Below, one piece after another: positions 1 through 8,555 of a stretch of DNA of 64,000 nucleotides. The notes below the pieces were generated by a model. It did not search any database. It was not told where the DNA came from and saw only the letters and a program-made list of their open reading frames with translations. Position 1 is the first letter of the stretch. Each line of letters starts with the position of its first letter. The DNA is from Tolypothrix bouteillei VB521301 (lineage in GTDB: Bacteria; Cyanobacteriota; Cyanobacteriia; Cyanobacteriales; Nostocaceae), in contig NZ_JHEG04000001.1 of NCBI RefSeq assembly GCF_000760695.4, forward strand, positions 1,001,834 through 1,065,833. Reading direction: 5' to 3'. The position numbers and the translations under genes were made by a program.

Positions 1-541
1 CTCCTGCTGCTTTCACCAAAGCTTCGTAATCTGGGTAACGAATATGTGCAACCACATATGCTCCTGATAACCGCGCTAGTTGAATAGCAAAATGTCCTAC
101 TCCTCCTGATGCACCTGTAATCAAAACTGGACGACTTAGGAGAGAACCGCCCTTAAGTAACGCGTGGTATGCAGTTAAACCTGCTACAGGTAGTGTTGCG
201 GCTTGAGCAAAAGATACATTGGCAGGGAGTTCGGCGAGAGCATCTGTAGAAACAGCTACGAGTTCTCCCCAAGCACCGGAACGCACCAAGCCTACTACAC
301 GTGCTCCTTGAGGGGGACCAGAGCCATCAGATGCAGGAGTTTCTATTGTACCTGCTAAGTCCCAACCGGGCTGCCAACCTGCATCTGCGCTGGTCGATCG
401 CCTGACTTCTCCTCGGTTTAAGGAAATTGCTGCGACTCTCACTATAGCTTGATTGGGAGTAGGTGTTGGTGCATCTACCTCATGGAGTGCCAAACGTCCT
501 TGCACCTTTGGATCGACAATTACAGCACGTATTTTTCCCAT
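1..541 (-). CDS. Zinc-binding dehydrogenase / quinone oxidoreductase family protein (partial)
   Basis: The gene starts at the ATG at 541 and runs off the left edge, so only about 180 N-terminal residues are present. I translated it by hand. It begins MGKIRAVIVDPKVQG, followed by the GroES-like fold typical of medium-chain dehydrogenases. The NADPH-binding stretch ITGASGGVGHFAIQLARL lies near residue 140. That motif and the absence of the cysteine/histidine set for structural zinc in the visible part fit the quinone oxidoreductase branch, which reduces quinones or enones with NADPH in the cytoplasm. The substrate cannot be told. It is transcribed away from the VOC gene at 924, so the 382-bp gap holds both promoters. 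Family is clear; exact function is not. Confidence 0.85.
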   Translation of the reverse strand, partial: MGKIRAVIVDPKVQGRLALHEVDAPTPTPNQAIVRVAAISLNRGEVRRSTSADAGWQPGWDLAGTIETPASDGSGPPQGARVVGLVRSGAWGELVAVSTDALAELPANVSFAQAATLPVAGLTAYHALLKGGSLLSRPVLITGASGGVGHFAIQLARLSGAYVVAHIRYPDYEALVKAAG

Positions 542-923
542 AGAAAACTTCCTAGTTTGAGTTAAAAAACGTAAAGTTTTTATACATCAATCGTGATTAT
601 TTGTCCTGTGACTTCTAATGTGTTTAAAATCTAAATTTCTTTAACTATCTCAGCAATCTCTGAAATTCTACGGCAAACTGATAGATTTTTGTATTTTATA
701 CAACTTTGATTAGTAACATATCACAAAAAACTAAAGTTAACAATCTATTTATTAATAGTTAATATTTTGTAATTTGTAATTTGTGGTTAAGTGCTTTACT
801 TAAGGTAGCAACTTTAAATCAAGAGTTGAAACAGTACAAATGTACGTAAATATTGCAACAATAAGGCGAACCGCTAGTTAACTTTATTTGTCATAACTTA
901 CTCATCTATCTTAAATAATTCTT
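542..923. other. Divergent intergenic region
   Basis: This AT-rich gap lies between the quinone oxidoreductase-like gene (minus) and the VOC gene (plus), so it should hold both promoters. Around 838-855 there is a small symmetric motif, GTAC-AAAT-GTAC, that could be an operator; I cannot assign it to a regulator. The spacing does not match the NtcA consensus (GTA-N8-TAC). No reading frame or RNA gene was seen. Confidence 0.4.
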
Positions 924-1328
924 ATGCAAGTACAAGATACCCTTGAAAAATATCAGCAGGATAACCGTCCATCTATAGCAATAGGTCATGTAAGATTGGC
1001 TGTGACTGATGTTTCAAAGGCTACTGAATTTTTCGTAAAGCTAGGGCTACGTCATATTACTCAATCAGATGAGTTTGCAGTTTTAGAGTTACGGGGAGGA
1101 ACACACTTAGTCATAAGAAAAACATCAGATCCTATTTCATCGGGAACAAATGCTCCCTTCGATCTGATGGTGGACGATATTATAACTGCAAGACAAACCT
1201 TTACAGAGTGGGGACTCACGGTTTCTGAAATTACAATTGGTAGAGTTCACAAATCATTTATTCTCACTGGACCGGATGGCTACTTAATTACAGTAACTTC
1301 CTCACATACTGGTGGCAGAGTTGTTTAA
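924..1328 (+). CDS. VOC superfamily (glyoxalase/bleomycin resistance-like) protein
   Basis: This 134-residue protein has a single vicinal-oxygen-chelate module. It opens with IGHVRLAVTDVSKATEFF near residue 20 and ends with the usual GPDGYLITVTSS strand. A one-module VOC protein normally dimerises, and many bind a divalent metal through His and Glu. A His is seen at the start of the module and acidic residues later, but the complete metal set cannot be assigned. Such proteins include dioxygenases, isomerases and drug-binding proteins; the substrate here is unknown. The gene stands alone, divergent from the truncated dehydrogenase gene. Confidence 0.8.
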   Translation: MQVQDTLEKYQQDNRPSIAIGHVRLAVTDVSKATEFFVKLGLRHITQSDEFAVLELRGGTHLVIRKTSDPISSGTNAPFDLMVDDIITARQTFTEWGLTVSEITIGRVHKSFILTGPDGYLITVTSSHTGGRVV

Positions 1329-1389
1329 GCAAATCAGCAAATATTAGCAAATAGTAAATTGTCAGAGATGTAGCACTAACGCTAGGATG

Positions 1390-2334
1390 TTAGCGCCGAT
1401 AGGCACCTATAAGAAGTGCTTGTCCGCCCGATCTCTGGGCTGCTTTAAGCACTGCATTGACTTTTTTGAGAGCATTTGACACGTTAGAGTCCGACTTAAG
1501 CCCAATCAGGTAACGGTAGCTGTGGATCTTCCCATCAAGCGGTGTTGAGTTTACGTTTACAACATGAAAGCCTACATCTTGCAGTTCTGCTACTGTGTAG
1601 GAAAACATTCGGGAGCCAGAAGGCACAAGAAGCGAAATAATCACATGATTCGGATGAGCAGTGAAAGTAGTTTGATTTGTCTTTACAATTACCCAGAAAT
1701 TTGTTTCGTAGTCGTTATCTTGAATGTTATTTGCAAGTGTCTCTAGCCCGTAAACTTTAGCAGCAGCAGATGCGGCGATGGCAGCTGTTGTACCATCTCC
1801 GTTAGAGACTTCTTTAGCTGCTGCGGCAGTGGAATTTGCTTCCACTAATGGGATGTTTGGAAAATTTTGCTGCAAGTAAGTTGCCAGCCCTCGCAAAGCA
1901 TTTGGGTGTGAAATAATCTTTTTGACATCACCTGCTTGTGTACCTGGCTTAACAAGAAGACTGGAGGCAATTGGTATTGTGACTTCATCAATGACGCGCC
2001 AGCCCGGATCTAATTCCTGAAATATAAGGCGATAAGTTTCAGTGACAAAGCCACTATCTGAATTTTCTATCGGTATAAGTCCGCGAGGCACTTCACCGCT
2101 TTTAATAGCAGCTGCGATCGCTGCGATCGTATTGTAGGGAACTGCTTGCTCGAACCCAGGCATCGTAGACTGATACACTCTGGTTGCTTGCTCTGAGTAA
2201 GTGCCTTGCGGTCCGAGGTAGCCAAATTTTTCAGCCAGTGCCAATTTGAGTTGTATTACTGCAGACAAGCCGAATGCAACAGTCGTGACGCCAGCAAGAC
2301 TCAAGAGCGAGCGGAAAGGCTGGAGTGAGAACAT
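1390..2334 (-). CDS. Prephenate dehydratase-like protein with N-terminal signal peptide
   Basis: Residues 1-35 form a hydrophobic leader ending in LALA-EK, which reads as a Sec signal peptide. The prephenate dehydratase domain follows directly: YLGPQGTYSEQA, IPIENSDSG and ISHPNALRGL are all visible. An ACT-like regulatory domain follows from about residue 225 (VIISLLVPSG and a degenerate STPLDGKIHSYRYL). Prephenate dehydratases make phenylpyruvate for phenylalanine synthesis and are normally cytoplasmic. Here the catalytic TRF motif reads TNF (Thr211, Asn212), and the ESRP motif of the ACT domain is not intact. It may be an exported aromatic-pathway enzyme or a protein with a new role. The gene stands alone. 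Confidence 0.82.
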   Translation of the reverse strand: MFSLQPFRSLLSLAGVTTVAFGLSAVIQLKLALAEKFGYLGPQGTYSEQATRVYQSTMPGFEQAVPYNTIAAIAAAIKSGEVPRGLIPIENSDSGFVTETYRLIFQELDPGWRVIDEVTIPIASSLLVKPGTQAGDVKKIISHPNALRGLATYLQQNFPNIPLVEANSTAAAAKEVSNGDGTTAAIAASAAAKVYGLETLANNIQDNDYETNFWVIVKTNQTTFTAHPNHVIISLLVPSGSRMFSYTVAELQDVGFHVVNVNSTPLDGKIHSYRYLIGLKSDSNVSNALKKVNAVLKAAQRSGGQALLIGAYRR

Positions 2335-2614
2335 GATAAAACTTGTTTCTGAAAATAAAGAACGATTAGTGTAAAAATGATTTTACAGTAGATAGGCTCA
2401 TCTCTTACCGTTAGAAAGACATTCACTGTAAGGAATAGTTACAATTTTTGTATAGCAAGTAACTTTTTGCTCAAATAGTAAAAAATCACTTTTAGTTACA
2501 GTTACTAGAAGCATGGAAAGCGGTAGATATACTCCACCGCAAATATTGAATGTCTGGTATAGAGAGTCTAATTCAAATTAGGCTCTCATATTCTGAATGG
2601 GAAAGGATAGAAAA

Positions 2615-3421
2615 ATGGTTCAAAGTATAGATAAAGCTAACTATACAGTTACCGATCTAGATCGACTCGCACAAGATTTAAATCGAGATGGAATTTGCGT
2701 GATTCGCGGTCTTTTTGACAAAAAACTGATTGAAGAGTGGGCTCAAGCTTTTGAAAAGTTATTTAGAGAGCGTCAAAATCAACCGGGTGGGCTGGCTCCT
2801 CGTGAAGTTGCTCGTTACTATCTAACCTTTCCTTGGGTTCCTCCATTTGCTAACGAGTTAGTTTTCGCCAATCCAACGATTTTGGGTATCCTCGATCGCG
2901 TGTTTTTCCAAGAATACGTCATGGTTCAGTTAGGAGCGGATATCCCGGTGCAAGGCTCCAATTATCAAGAAACTCACCGGGATTTTCGCCCCCTATTCTC
3001 AGACCAGATAGTAACACCACTCTATGCTCTGGCTGTTAACTTTCCTTTGGTTGAAGTTACGGAAGAGAATGGACCATTCCAGATGGCACGTGGGACACAC
3101 CTTTTATCCCGTGAGGAGGGGCTGGGAAAGATTGCCAGTGGTGAAATTCCGATGGAATCTTTTTATATGCAACCCGGTGACGCTATCGTTCGCTCGCCTC
3201 TGGCGCTGCATCGAGGTTCACCAAACAGAACTGCTCAGCCGAGACCGATGGTAGTTATGGGCTATGTTATGCATTGGTTGCATACAGCGAAAGTGGATTT
3301 GACTGTACCGCGAGACTATTATGAAAGCCTTCCTGAGAAAGTAAGGCAGTTATTGCGATGTCAGGTAGTAGAGCAGTTGCCAAAGGAGAAAGTAGAAACT
3401 TATATAAATTTTAAGTACTAA
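2615..3421 (+). CDS. Phytanoyl-CoA dioxygenase (PhyH) family oxygenase
   Basis: This 268-residue protein is a non-haem Fe(II)/2-oxoglutarate oxygenase of the PhyH type. The iron-binding HxD is seen in QETHRDFRP, and the distal His and the 2-oxoglutarate Arg in LALHRGSPNRTAQPRP. PhyH enzymes hydroxylate lipids and many secondary metabolites; the substrate is not evident. I chose ATG 2615 because an AAAGGA lies just upstream of it; the in-frame ATG at 2597 (six residues longer) has no such site. A long hairpin follows the stop codon, before a GH43 gene on the same strand. Confidence 0.82.
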   Translation: MVQSIDKANYTVTDLDRLAQDLNRDGICVIRGLFDKKLIEEWAQAFEKLFRERQNQPGGLAPREVARYYLTFPWVPPFANELVFANPTILGILDRVFFQEYVMVQLGADIPVQGSNYQETHRDFRPLFSDQIVTPLYALAVNFPLVEVTEENGPFQMARGTHLLSREEGLGKIASGEIPMESFYMQPGDAIVRSPLALHRGSPNRTAQPRPMVVMGYVMHWLHTAKVDLTVPRDYYESLPEKVRQLLRCQVVEQLPKEKVETYINFKY

Positions 3422-3443
3422 GTCGTTCCTACAACCTACATTG

Positions 3444-3494
3444 TTAAACCATCATTTGTTATGAAGAAATAAGTCATAACAAATAATGGTTTAA
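3444..3494. repeat. Long inverted repeat (hairpin) between PhyH and GH43 genes
   Basis: Two 21-base arms (3444-3464 and 3474-3494) are complementary except for one position, with a 9-base loop. The arms are AT-rich and not followed by a T run, so a classical intrinsic terminator is only one possibility. It could be a bidirectional terminator, an mRNA-end stabiliser, or a palindromic repeat of the kind scattered through cyanobacterial genomes. Confidence 0.75.
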
Positions 3495-3581
3495 AGCAGA
3501 ACATTGACACATAGATAGAGGTTGGGGCAAGCAAAACGGAGGAAGATTTGTTATCTTCCCGTTTCACTTTCTACAGATACA

Positions 3582-4658
3582 ATGTCTCATATCGATCCAA
3601 CACCGGAAACCCTAACTCAAAAACGTACTTACACAAATCCAGTTTACAAAGGCTATTTCGCCGATCCCTTTGTTTGGAAGTACCAAGATGTATACTATGC
3701 GATCGGAACTGGTGCAGCAGAAGCACAAGGACAGATAGACGAAATCACAAATGCGACAAGCAATGATTCTGCCAACAACTTATATGTCTTTCCTCTATTA
3801 CGCTCTTTCGATTTCCTAAACTGGCATTTTGTTGGTAACGCGCTAAAACGTCCAGACCCTACTCTTGGAGACAACTTTTGGGCACCCGAAGTTGCATACA
3901 GTGATGGTAAATTCTACCTTTACTACTCTGTGGGACACGAGGATAAAAATCATCAGTTGCGCGTTGCTACCAGCGATACTCCTGTTGGTCCTTATGAGGA
4001 TATTGGAGAACCGTTGATAGATCCTAATTCTTGTCCCTTTGCCATTGACCCGCACCCATTCCGCGATGACGATGGGGAGTGGTATCTGTTTTACGCCCGA
4101 GATTTTCTCGACACTGAGGGTGGTACCCGTGCTGGGACTGCACTCTGTGTAGATCGGTTCCAAAGCATGACAAAGCTCTCCGGCTTTGGGAAAACTGTCT
4201 TGCGTGCGCGTTCGGATTGGCAGAGGTTTTTAGCCAACCGTTTGATGTACGGTGAAATTTTTGATTGGCATACCTTGGAAGGTCCTTGTGTCAGGAAACA
4301 TGAAGGTCGGTACTACTGTTTTTATAGCGGTGGACGTTGGGAAACCGAAAACTATGGTGTGGACTATGGAGTTGCTGACAATGTGATGGGACCTTATTCA
4401 GATGCAGGTAACGAAACAGGACCACGCGTGCTGCGATCGCATCCCGGTTGTGTTCTCGGACCCGGACACAATTCAATTATTCTAGGTCCAGACCTAGAGA
4501 CTGAGTATATTGTTTACCATGCTTGGGGAGTAAACATGGCGGCGCGACAGATGTGTATGGACGAGCTGATCTGGACGCCTGATGGACCCCGTTGCAACGG
4601 TCCTACTTGGACACCGCAGACCATCACTGAAAAAAGTATGAAGGAAGGTAAGGCGTGA
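3582..4658 (+). CDS. Glycoside hydrolase family 43-like protein
   Basis: The 358-residue protein is a five-bladed beta-propeller of the GH43 type. The motifs appear in order: YFADPFVWKYQDVYYAIGTG with the general-base Asp, FWAPEVAY, PFAIDPHPF with the pKa-modulating Asp, and LEGPCVRKHEGRYYCFYSGG with the general-acid Glu, then GPGHNSI near the C-terminus. GH43 enzymes cleave arabinose or xylose from plant or exopolysaccharides. No signal peptide is visible, which suggests a cytoplasmic protein. I prefer ATG 3582; an in-frame TTG at 3522 would add 20 residues that are not part of the domain. An intrinsic terminator follows at 4750. Confidence 0.82.
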   Translation: MSHIDPTPETLTQKRTYTNPVYKGYFADPFVWKYQDVYYAIGTGAAEAQGQIDEITNATSNDSANNLYVFPLLRSFDFLNWHFVGNALKRPDPTLGDNFWAPEVAYSDGKFYLYYSVGHEDKNHQLRVATSDTPVGPYEDIGEPLIDPNSCPFAIDPHPFRDDDGEWYLFYARDFLDTEGGTRAGTALCVDRFQSMTKLSGFGKTVLRARSDWQRFLANRLMYGEIFDWHTLEGPCVRKHEGRYYCFYSGGRWETENYGVDYGVADNVMGPYSDAGNETGPRVLRSHPGCVLGPGHNSIILGPDLETEYIVYHAWGVNMAARQMCMDELIWTPDGPRCNGPTWTPQTITEKSMKEGKA

Positions 4659-4749
4659 GACCCATTATTTGCCAACAGCACTTTATAAGGAGAGGGGTTT
4701 GGGGTGAGGTTGATTTAGGATTCCTAGTTAAAAGCCCTTAATGATAGTA

Positions 4750-4787
4750 GCGCTATCCCAATCCTAGGATAGCGCCATTTTTCTTAT
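4750..4787 (+). terminator. Intrinsic terminator after the GH43 gene
   Basis: A perfect 9-bp GC-containing stem (4750-4758 with 4767-4775) and an 8-base loop are followed by a T-rich tract at 4778-4787. This fits rho-independent termination of the plus-strand GH43 transcript. Confidence 0.75.
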
Positions 4788-4856
4788 TAAATCCAGGGAT
4801 AATATATGAGCAAGGGCTCCCTGAGTTTTTAGTATAAATTAGCGTGCTTTAATACA

Positions 4857-5126
4857 TTAAACAGCACGACGGGTGAGTAAATTCCAGATAAAAATAGCGA
4901 CTAGCGCACCAACAACTGCTAATGCGATACCGGGGATACTAAGGGTAGTAGCAGCCAGTGAAAATTGACCCGTGCTAAAGAATACGCCTAAGCTACCACC
5001 AACAAAAGCACCAATAATTCCTAACAAGATCGTTCCTAAGATTCCACCACCTTGATGACCGGGGTAGATAGCTTTAGCAATAGCTCCAGCGATGAGACCT
5101 AATACAATCCAAGCAATAATGTTCAT
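4857..5126 (-). CDS. GlsB/YeaQ/YmgE family small membrane protein
   Basis: This 89-residue protein has three hydrophobic segments and the family pattern MNIIAWIVLGLIAGAIAK, then a glycine-rich turn (YPGHQGGG), GTILLGIIGAFVGG and a last helix. The family (also called transglycosylase-associated) consists of small inner-membrane proteins often induced by stress; the molecular role is not settled. The start at 5126 matches the normal family N-terminus. A longer frame from 5174 adds 16 polar residues that I reject. The gene is single, with no obvious partner. Confidence 0.88.
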   Translation of the reverse strand: MNIIAWIVLGLIAGAIAKAIYPGHQGGGILGTILLGIIGAFVGGSLGVFFSTGQFSLAATTLSIPGIALAVVGALVAIFIWNLLTRRAV

Positions 5127-5583
5127 TGTTTTAAATGGGGTAAACTTTTTTATTTGACAATTACACAATAACAACTTAAATATGAATGTCCAATCTGTCA
5201 GCAGAATTAATTATTTACAAGTCTAAAGGCTGACATTAGTTGGTTTATTTCTTAAGACATAGATTGCTATTAAGAAAAATTAAAAAACTCCTAGTTAGGT
5301 CTCAAACTAGGAGGGAAGAAATTCATTGCTTGGTAATTGCAGTATAGGAATTTTTAAGAACCAATCTGTTCTACCAAAGGAATAAAACTCAAGAGTAAAC
5401 ATCTGTCGTCTTATGTAGCAGCCTACGCTCGGAAAACGAGTGGATGAATTGTCCTGAATGCGAACAACGCCACTTTACCGTGGTACCTACAAGAAATTTT
5501 GAGGAATTTTGTGGAAAATTGCGTATTCTCACAAACTAGAGTGTATTAACAATTAGCAATCACTACTCATCAAGTATCTCTTT
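5127..5583. other. Intergenic region without recognised feature
   Basis: This gap separates the GlsB-like gene (minus) from a small exported protein gene (plus) and must carry both promoters. It is AT-rich. Short complementary stretches occur near 5287-5313 (CTCCTAGTTAGG ... CTAGGAGG), a possible small hairpin. No convincing reading frame or RNA gene is visible. Confidence 0.35.
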
Positions 5584-6129
5584 ATGTTCAAAGGAATTTT
5601 GTTCGCATTTGCAGCTGTTATTATCCCCTTAGCTAGCTACAGCCATAACTCAGCAATTGCCAATACCCCCATTCAGTATCATCTTTCTCAAAATACTAAG
5701 CAAACAAAAACAATACGTTACGAGCGCATTGGAGTCGGAGGTATAAGACTTTCTATGTCTGAAGCACAAGTCAGACAAATCTTAGGTAAACCTGTAAAGG
5801 TTACAAACGGATTCCTTGGTATTGTTGGTAAAACTCGGACTCTTCAATATTCAGGAATTACAGTTGATTTAGCCGAAGGTTCCCAACCGGGTAACTTTGA
5901 TGTTTATCAAATCAAAGCTAATGGTTCTAAGTATGGAACACCTGATGGAGTCAAAATAGGTGACAGTCAAGAAAAATTAATGAAAATATATGGAAAAAGT
6001 CAACCCACTCAAAATGGTAATGTAACTCATTTTAACTACAGTATTGATAAACCCAGTCCCACAAGTTTTGTTTTTACTATTAAAAATGGTAAGGTCACGG
6101 AAATAAGCTGCTTTGATGTTCTTGCTTAA
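5584..6129 (+). CDS. Exported protein with two BamE/OmlA-like repeats
   Basis: The 181-residue protein starts with a signal peptide (about residues 1-26, ending SAIA-N). Two related segments follow: GGIRLSMSEAQVRQILGKP near residue 52 and DGVKIGDSQEKLMKIYGKS near residue 120. This is the helix-turn pattern of SmpA/OmlA (BamE)-like domains, in which a helix starting with a small-residue loop precedes a beta sheet. BamE-like folds help outer-membrane assembly or bind other proteins. The cleavage region has no lipobox, so it is probably periplasmic rather than a lipoprotein. The function is inferred from fold only. Confidence 0.65.
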   Translation: MFKGILFAFAAVIIPLASYSHNSAIANTPIQYHLSQNTKQTKTIRYERIGVGGIRLSMSEAQVRQILGKPVKVTNGFLGIVGKTRTLQYSGITVDLAEGSQPGNFDVYQIKANGSKYGTPDGVKIGDSQEKLMKIYGKSQPTQNGNVTHFNYSIDKPSPTSFVFTIKNGKVTEISCFDVLA

Positions 6130-6981
6130 CCCTCTCCTATCACTCTAGAGATAAAATAATTGAGGCGAATAGAATTCGCTGCTATACAAACAAAGTCCGC
6201 CTCTGCAGACTAATATGAAAACGGGGTTTGAAATTTTCTAGCAGCGAAAGTGATGAAAGCTTTCTTGCGGTTTTGCTCTCTAACCCCTTAAAAAAGGGGG
6301 GAACTTAATTCCAATTCTCCCTTTTCACGATGTTTTATCTCTTTTCTAGAGATCTGTGTACACCGTAGCTTTTTAAGCGGGGTTGCAATACTGCATGGAA
6401 TCGCCTTTGTTTCCTCATACCAAGTTGCGTTTATACATTGTACTTTCTCCCTTGTCTTCCTTGTCCCCCTAGTCTCCCTTGTCCCATCAACAAGTGATGT
6501 CTTTGAATGCAACTTCGTATCACACCCCCTGCTTCTCTCTCTGGAAAATTGTTGAGAGCCTTTGATGTGTTGGGAGGGCTTGGGGGTGAAGGCTTTTTCC
6601 CGCTAGACGGTAGAATTTTTTCATCGGGATTACACGAGACAGGAGGGGGCGAAGAGCCTGGAAACGCGACGGGGTAAACGACAAGGAACAAAAATATAAT
6701 ATTTAGTTAAACTAACAATTAGTAATCAAGAAAATCAGATTAACGTATATTTTAGTTACAAAGGGATTGTATTTTTGCTGTACCCTATGTAATATTGCTA
6801 AATAAAACCCCAGTAAGTCAGTCAATAAACAGTATTTTAAAAGCTGTAGCTGACTTTGCAATCGTGTATAAATGGCATCCGCAAGCCCGCATTTAATTAA
6901 ACAGGTGTATAGTGCGTGAAACTCGAATTTCCAGAGATTTTACAGAATTAAGACATCGAAAATTACATACACAAGGGAGCA
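6130..6981. other. Long repeat-rich intergenic region upstream of the amidohydrolase pair
   Basis: About 850 bp contain no convincing gene. At 6164-6212 is a half copy of the dispersed palindromic repeat described separately. Around 6445-6485 there are short CTCCCTTGT-like tandem units. The last part (about 6690-6980) is AT-rich and should hold the promoter of the amidohydrolase genes. Open frames across 6288-6691 are low-complexity products of the repeats. Confidence 0.5.
6164..6212. repeat. Dispersed palindromic repeat, copy 1 (half element)
   Basis: A small palindrome, GCGAATAGAATTCGC, is followed by GCTATACAAACAAAGTCCGC. The same core, GGCTATACAAACAAAG, occurs at 10275, and a longer copy with both arms lies at 56607-56705. 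I recognise this type as abundant in Nostocales genomes; its role is unknown. Confidence 0.65.
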
Positions 6982-8472
6982 ATGATTATGACTGTCGCTC
7001 TAGAACGTCCCAAAAAAAGAACTCGCTCGGCAGAGATTCGCGAACAACTGGGATATCCTATCATTGATACAGATGTACATACCCAAGAATTCCCCCCAGT
7101 TTTCTTGGATTATTTAGAGCAAGTCGCTGGTACTACAATTGCAGAACGCTTCCAAGAACACCTACCCGGTTCATCCCGATCCAAATGGTTCAAGCAATCT
7201 TGGGAAGAACGTCGCGCATATCGCACTACACGTCCTCCTTTCTGGACTCGTCCCACTGATGATGCCTTAAATTTAGCTACCATTAGCTTACCCAAACTTC
7301 TACACGAGCGCTTGCAAGAAGCAGGTACAGACTTTGCTGTTGTATATCCCAACTTAGCAACTTTAGCTCCTCATATTGGCAATGAAGATATGCGCCGAGC
7401 AGTATGTCGTGCTGCAAACACCTATCATGCTGATATTTTCCGTCCCTATAGCGATCGCTTAACACCAATCGCTACCATCCCCATGCATACACCCGAAGAG
7501 GCGATTGAAGAGTTAGAGTATGCAGTGAAAGTTTTGGGATTGAAAGCAATACAAATTCCCGGTCATATTCGCCGTCCAATTCCCGCTTTTGAGAAATATG
7601 GTGAGGAAGTCGCAAATGAAGCTATCTGGATTGACACCTTTGGTTTAGATAGCAAATATGACTACGATCCCTTCTGGAAGAAGTGCGTGGAACTCAAAGT
7701 TGTACCCACCACCCATTCTAGTGGTATGGGTTGGATAAATCGTCGCTCTATTTCTAACTATCAGTACAACCATATCGGTCACTTTGCTTCGGCTGGTGAA
7801 GCACTCTGCAAATCACTGTTTTTTGGTGGTGTGACTCACCGCTTCCCTACCTTGAAGTTTGCTTTTTTAGAAGGTGGTTCAGCCTGGGGTGCGAGTCTTT
7901 ACGCTGATTTAATTTGGCACTGGGAAACCCGCAATAAAGACCACCTGTTGGAAAATAACGATCCTGCGAAGATCGATCGTGAAGAACTGTTAGAGTATTA
8001 CGTTCGCTATGGTGGCGAACTCGTACACGGTCGCTTAGATCGATTGGGAAGCGGTCTGGGCTTCCACTCTGAGTTAATATCTCCTACCGATCCAGGCGAA
8101 CAGGATGAATTTGCCTTAGCAGGAGTTAAAACTCCAGAAGACGTGCGGACACGCTTCTTAAATCACTTTTACTTTGGTACAGAGTCAGATGATACCCGTG
8201 TAGCTCATGCTTTTAACCGCAAAGCCAATCCTTATGGCGATCGCATTAAAGCCTTTTTGGGTTCTGATTCCGGTCATTGGGATGTACCTGATATTACAGC
8301 TGTAACTGCCAATTCTTACTCCTTTGTTGAACGTAGCATCATTACAGAAGAAGACTTGCGCTATTTCTTATCTATTCATCCATTAGAGCTGTACACAAGT
8401 CTTAACCGTGACTTCTTCAAAAGAACATCTGTAGAAAAAGCAGCAGATGAATACTTAGAGAATAAGGATTAG
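6982..8472 (+). CDS. Amidohydrolase family protein, paralogue 1
   Basis: This 496-residue TIM-barrel protein belongs to the amidohydrolase-2 group that includes ACMSD-type decarboxylases. A metal-binding D-x-H pair is seen at Asp31/His33 in IIDTDVHTQEF. A His in PTTHSSGMG and the Asp in FLGSDSGHWD (Asp429) are the expected later ligands. Members hydrolyse or decarboxylate cyclic and aromatic acids; the substrate here is unknown. An AAGGGAGCA site precedes the ATG. A second, very similar gene starts 83 bp after its stop, so the two are probably co-transcribed. Confidence 0.85.
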   Translation: MIMTVALERPKKRTRSAEIREQLGYPIIDTDVHTQEFPPVFLDYLEQVAGTTIAERFQEHLPGSSRSKWFKQSWEERRAYRTTRPPFWTRPTDDALNLATISLPKLLHERLQEAGTDFAVVYPNLATLAPHIGNEDMRRAVCRAANTYHADIFRPYSDRLTPIATIPMHTPEEAIEELEYAVKVLGLKAIQIPGHIRRPIPAFEKYGEEVANEAIWIDTFGLDSKYDYDPFWKKCVELKVVPTTHSSGMGWINRRSISNYQYNHIGHFASAGEALCKSLFFGGVTHRFPTLKFAFLEGGSAWGASLYADLIWHWETRNKDHLLENNDPAKIDREELLEYYVRYGGELVHGRLDRLGSGLGFHSELISPTDPGEQDEFALAGVKTPEDVRTRFLNHFYFGTESDDTRVAHAFNRKANPYGDRIKAFLGSDSGHWDVPDITAVTANSYSFVERSIITEEDLRYFLSIHPLELYTSLNRDFFKRTSVEKAADEYLENKD

Positions 8473-8492
8473 GGACAAGGGAGACAAGGGAG
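8473..8492. repeat. Short tandem GGGAGACAA-type repeat between the amidohydrolase genes
   Basis: Just after the stop codon, a 9-base purine-rich unit (GACAAGGGA) occurs twice in tandem. It is the complement of the CTCCCTTGT units seen at 6445 and 15030, and so part of the same scattered low-complexity family. Confidence 0.5.
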
Positions 8493-8555
8493 AAGGACGC
8501 ATTTCCAATGCCCAAGTTCTAATATCAAAATTTTGTAAAATCAGGAGAACGCATC

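Noticed and set aside
3522..3581. N-terminal extension of GH43 from a TTG (MGQAKRRK...)
   Set aside because: The extension is not part of the GH43 domain and the ATG at 3582 gives a normal start; kept only as an alternative.
6288..6691. Overlapping minus-strand open frames upstream of the amidohydrolases
   Set aside because: Their products are Arg/Gly/Pro-rich low-complexity sequence produced by translated repeats, with no ribosome-binding site or known domain.
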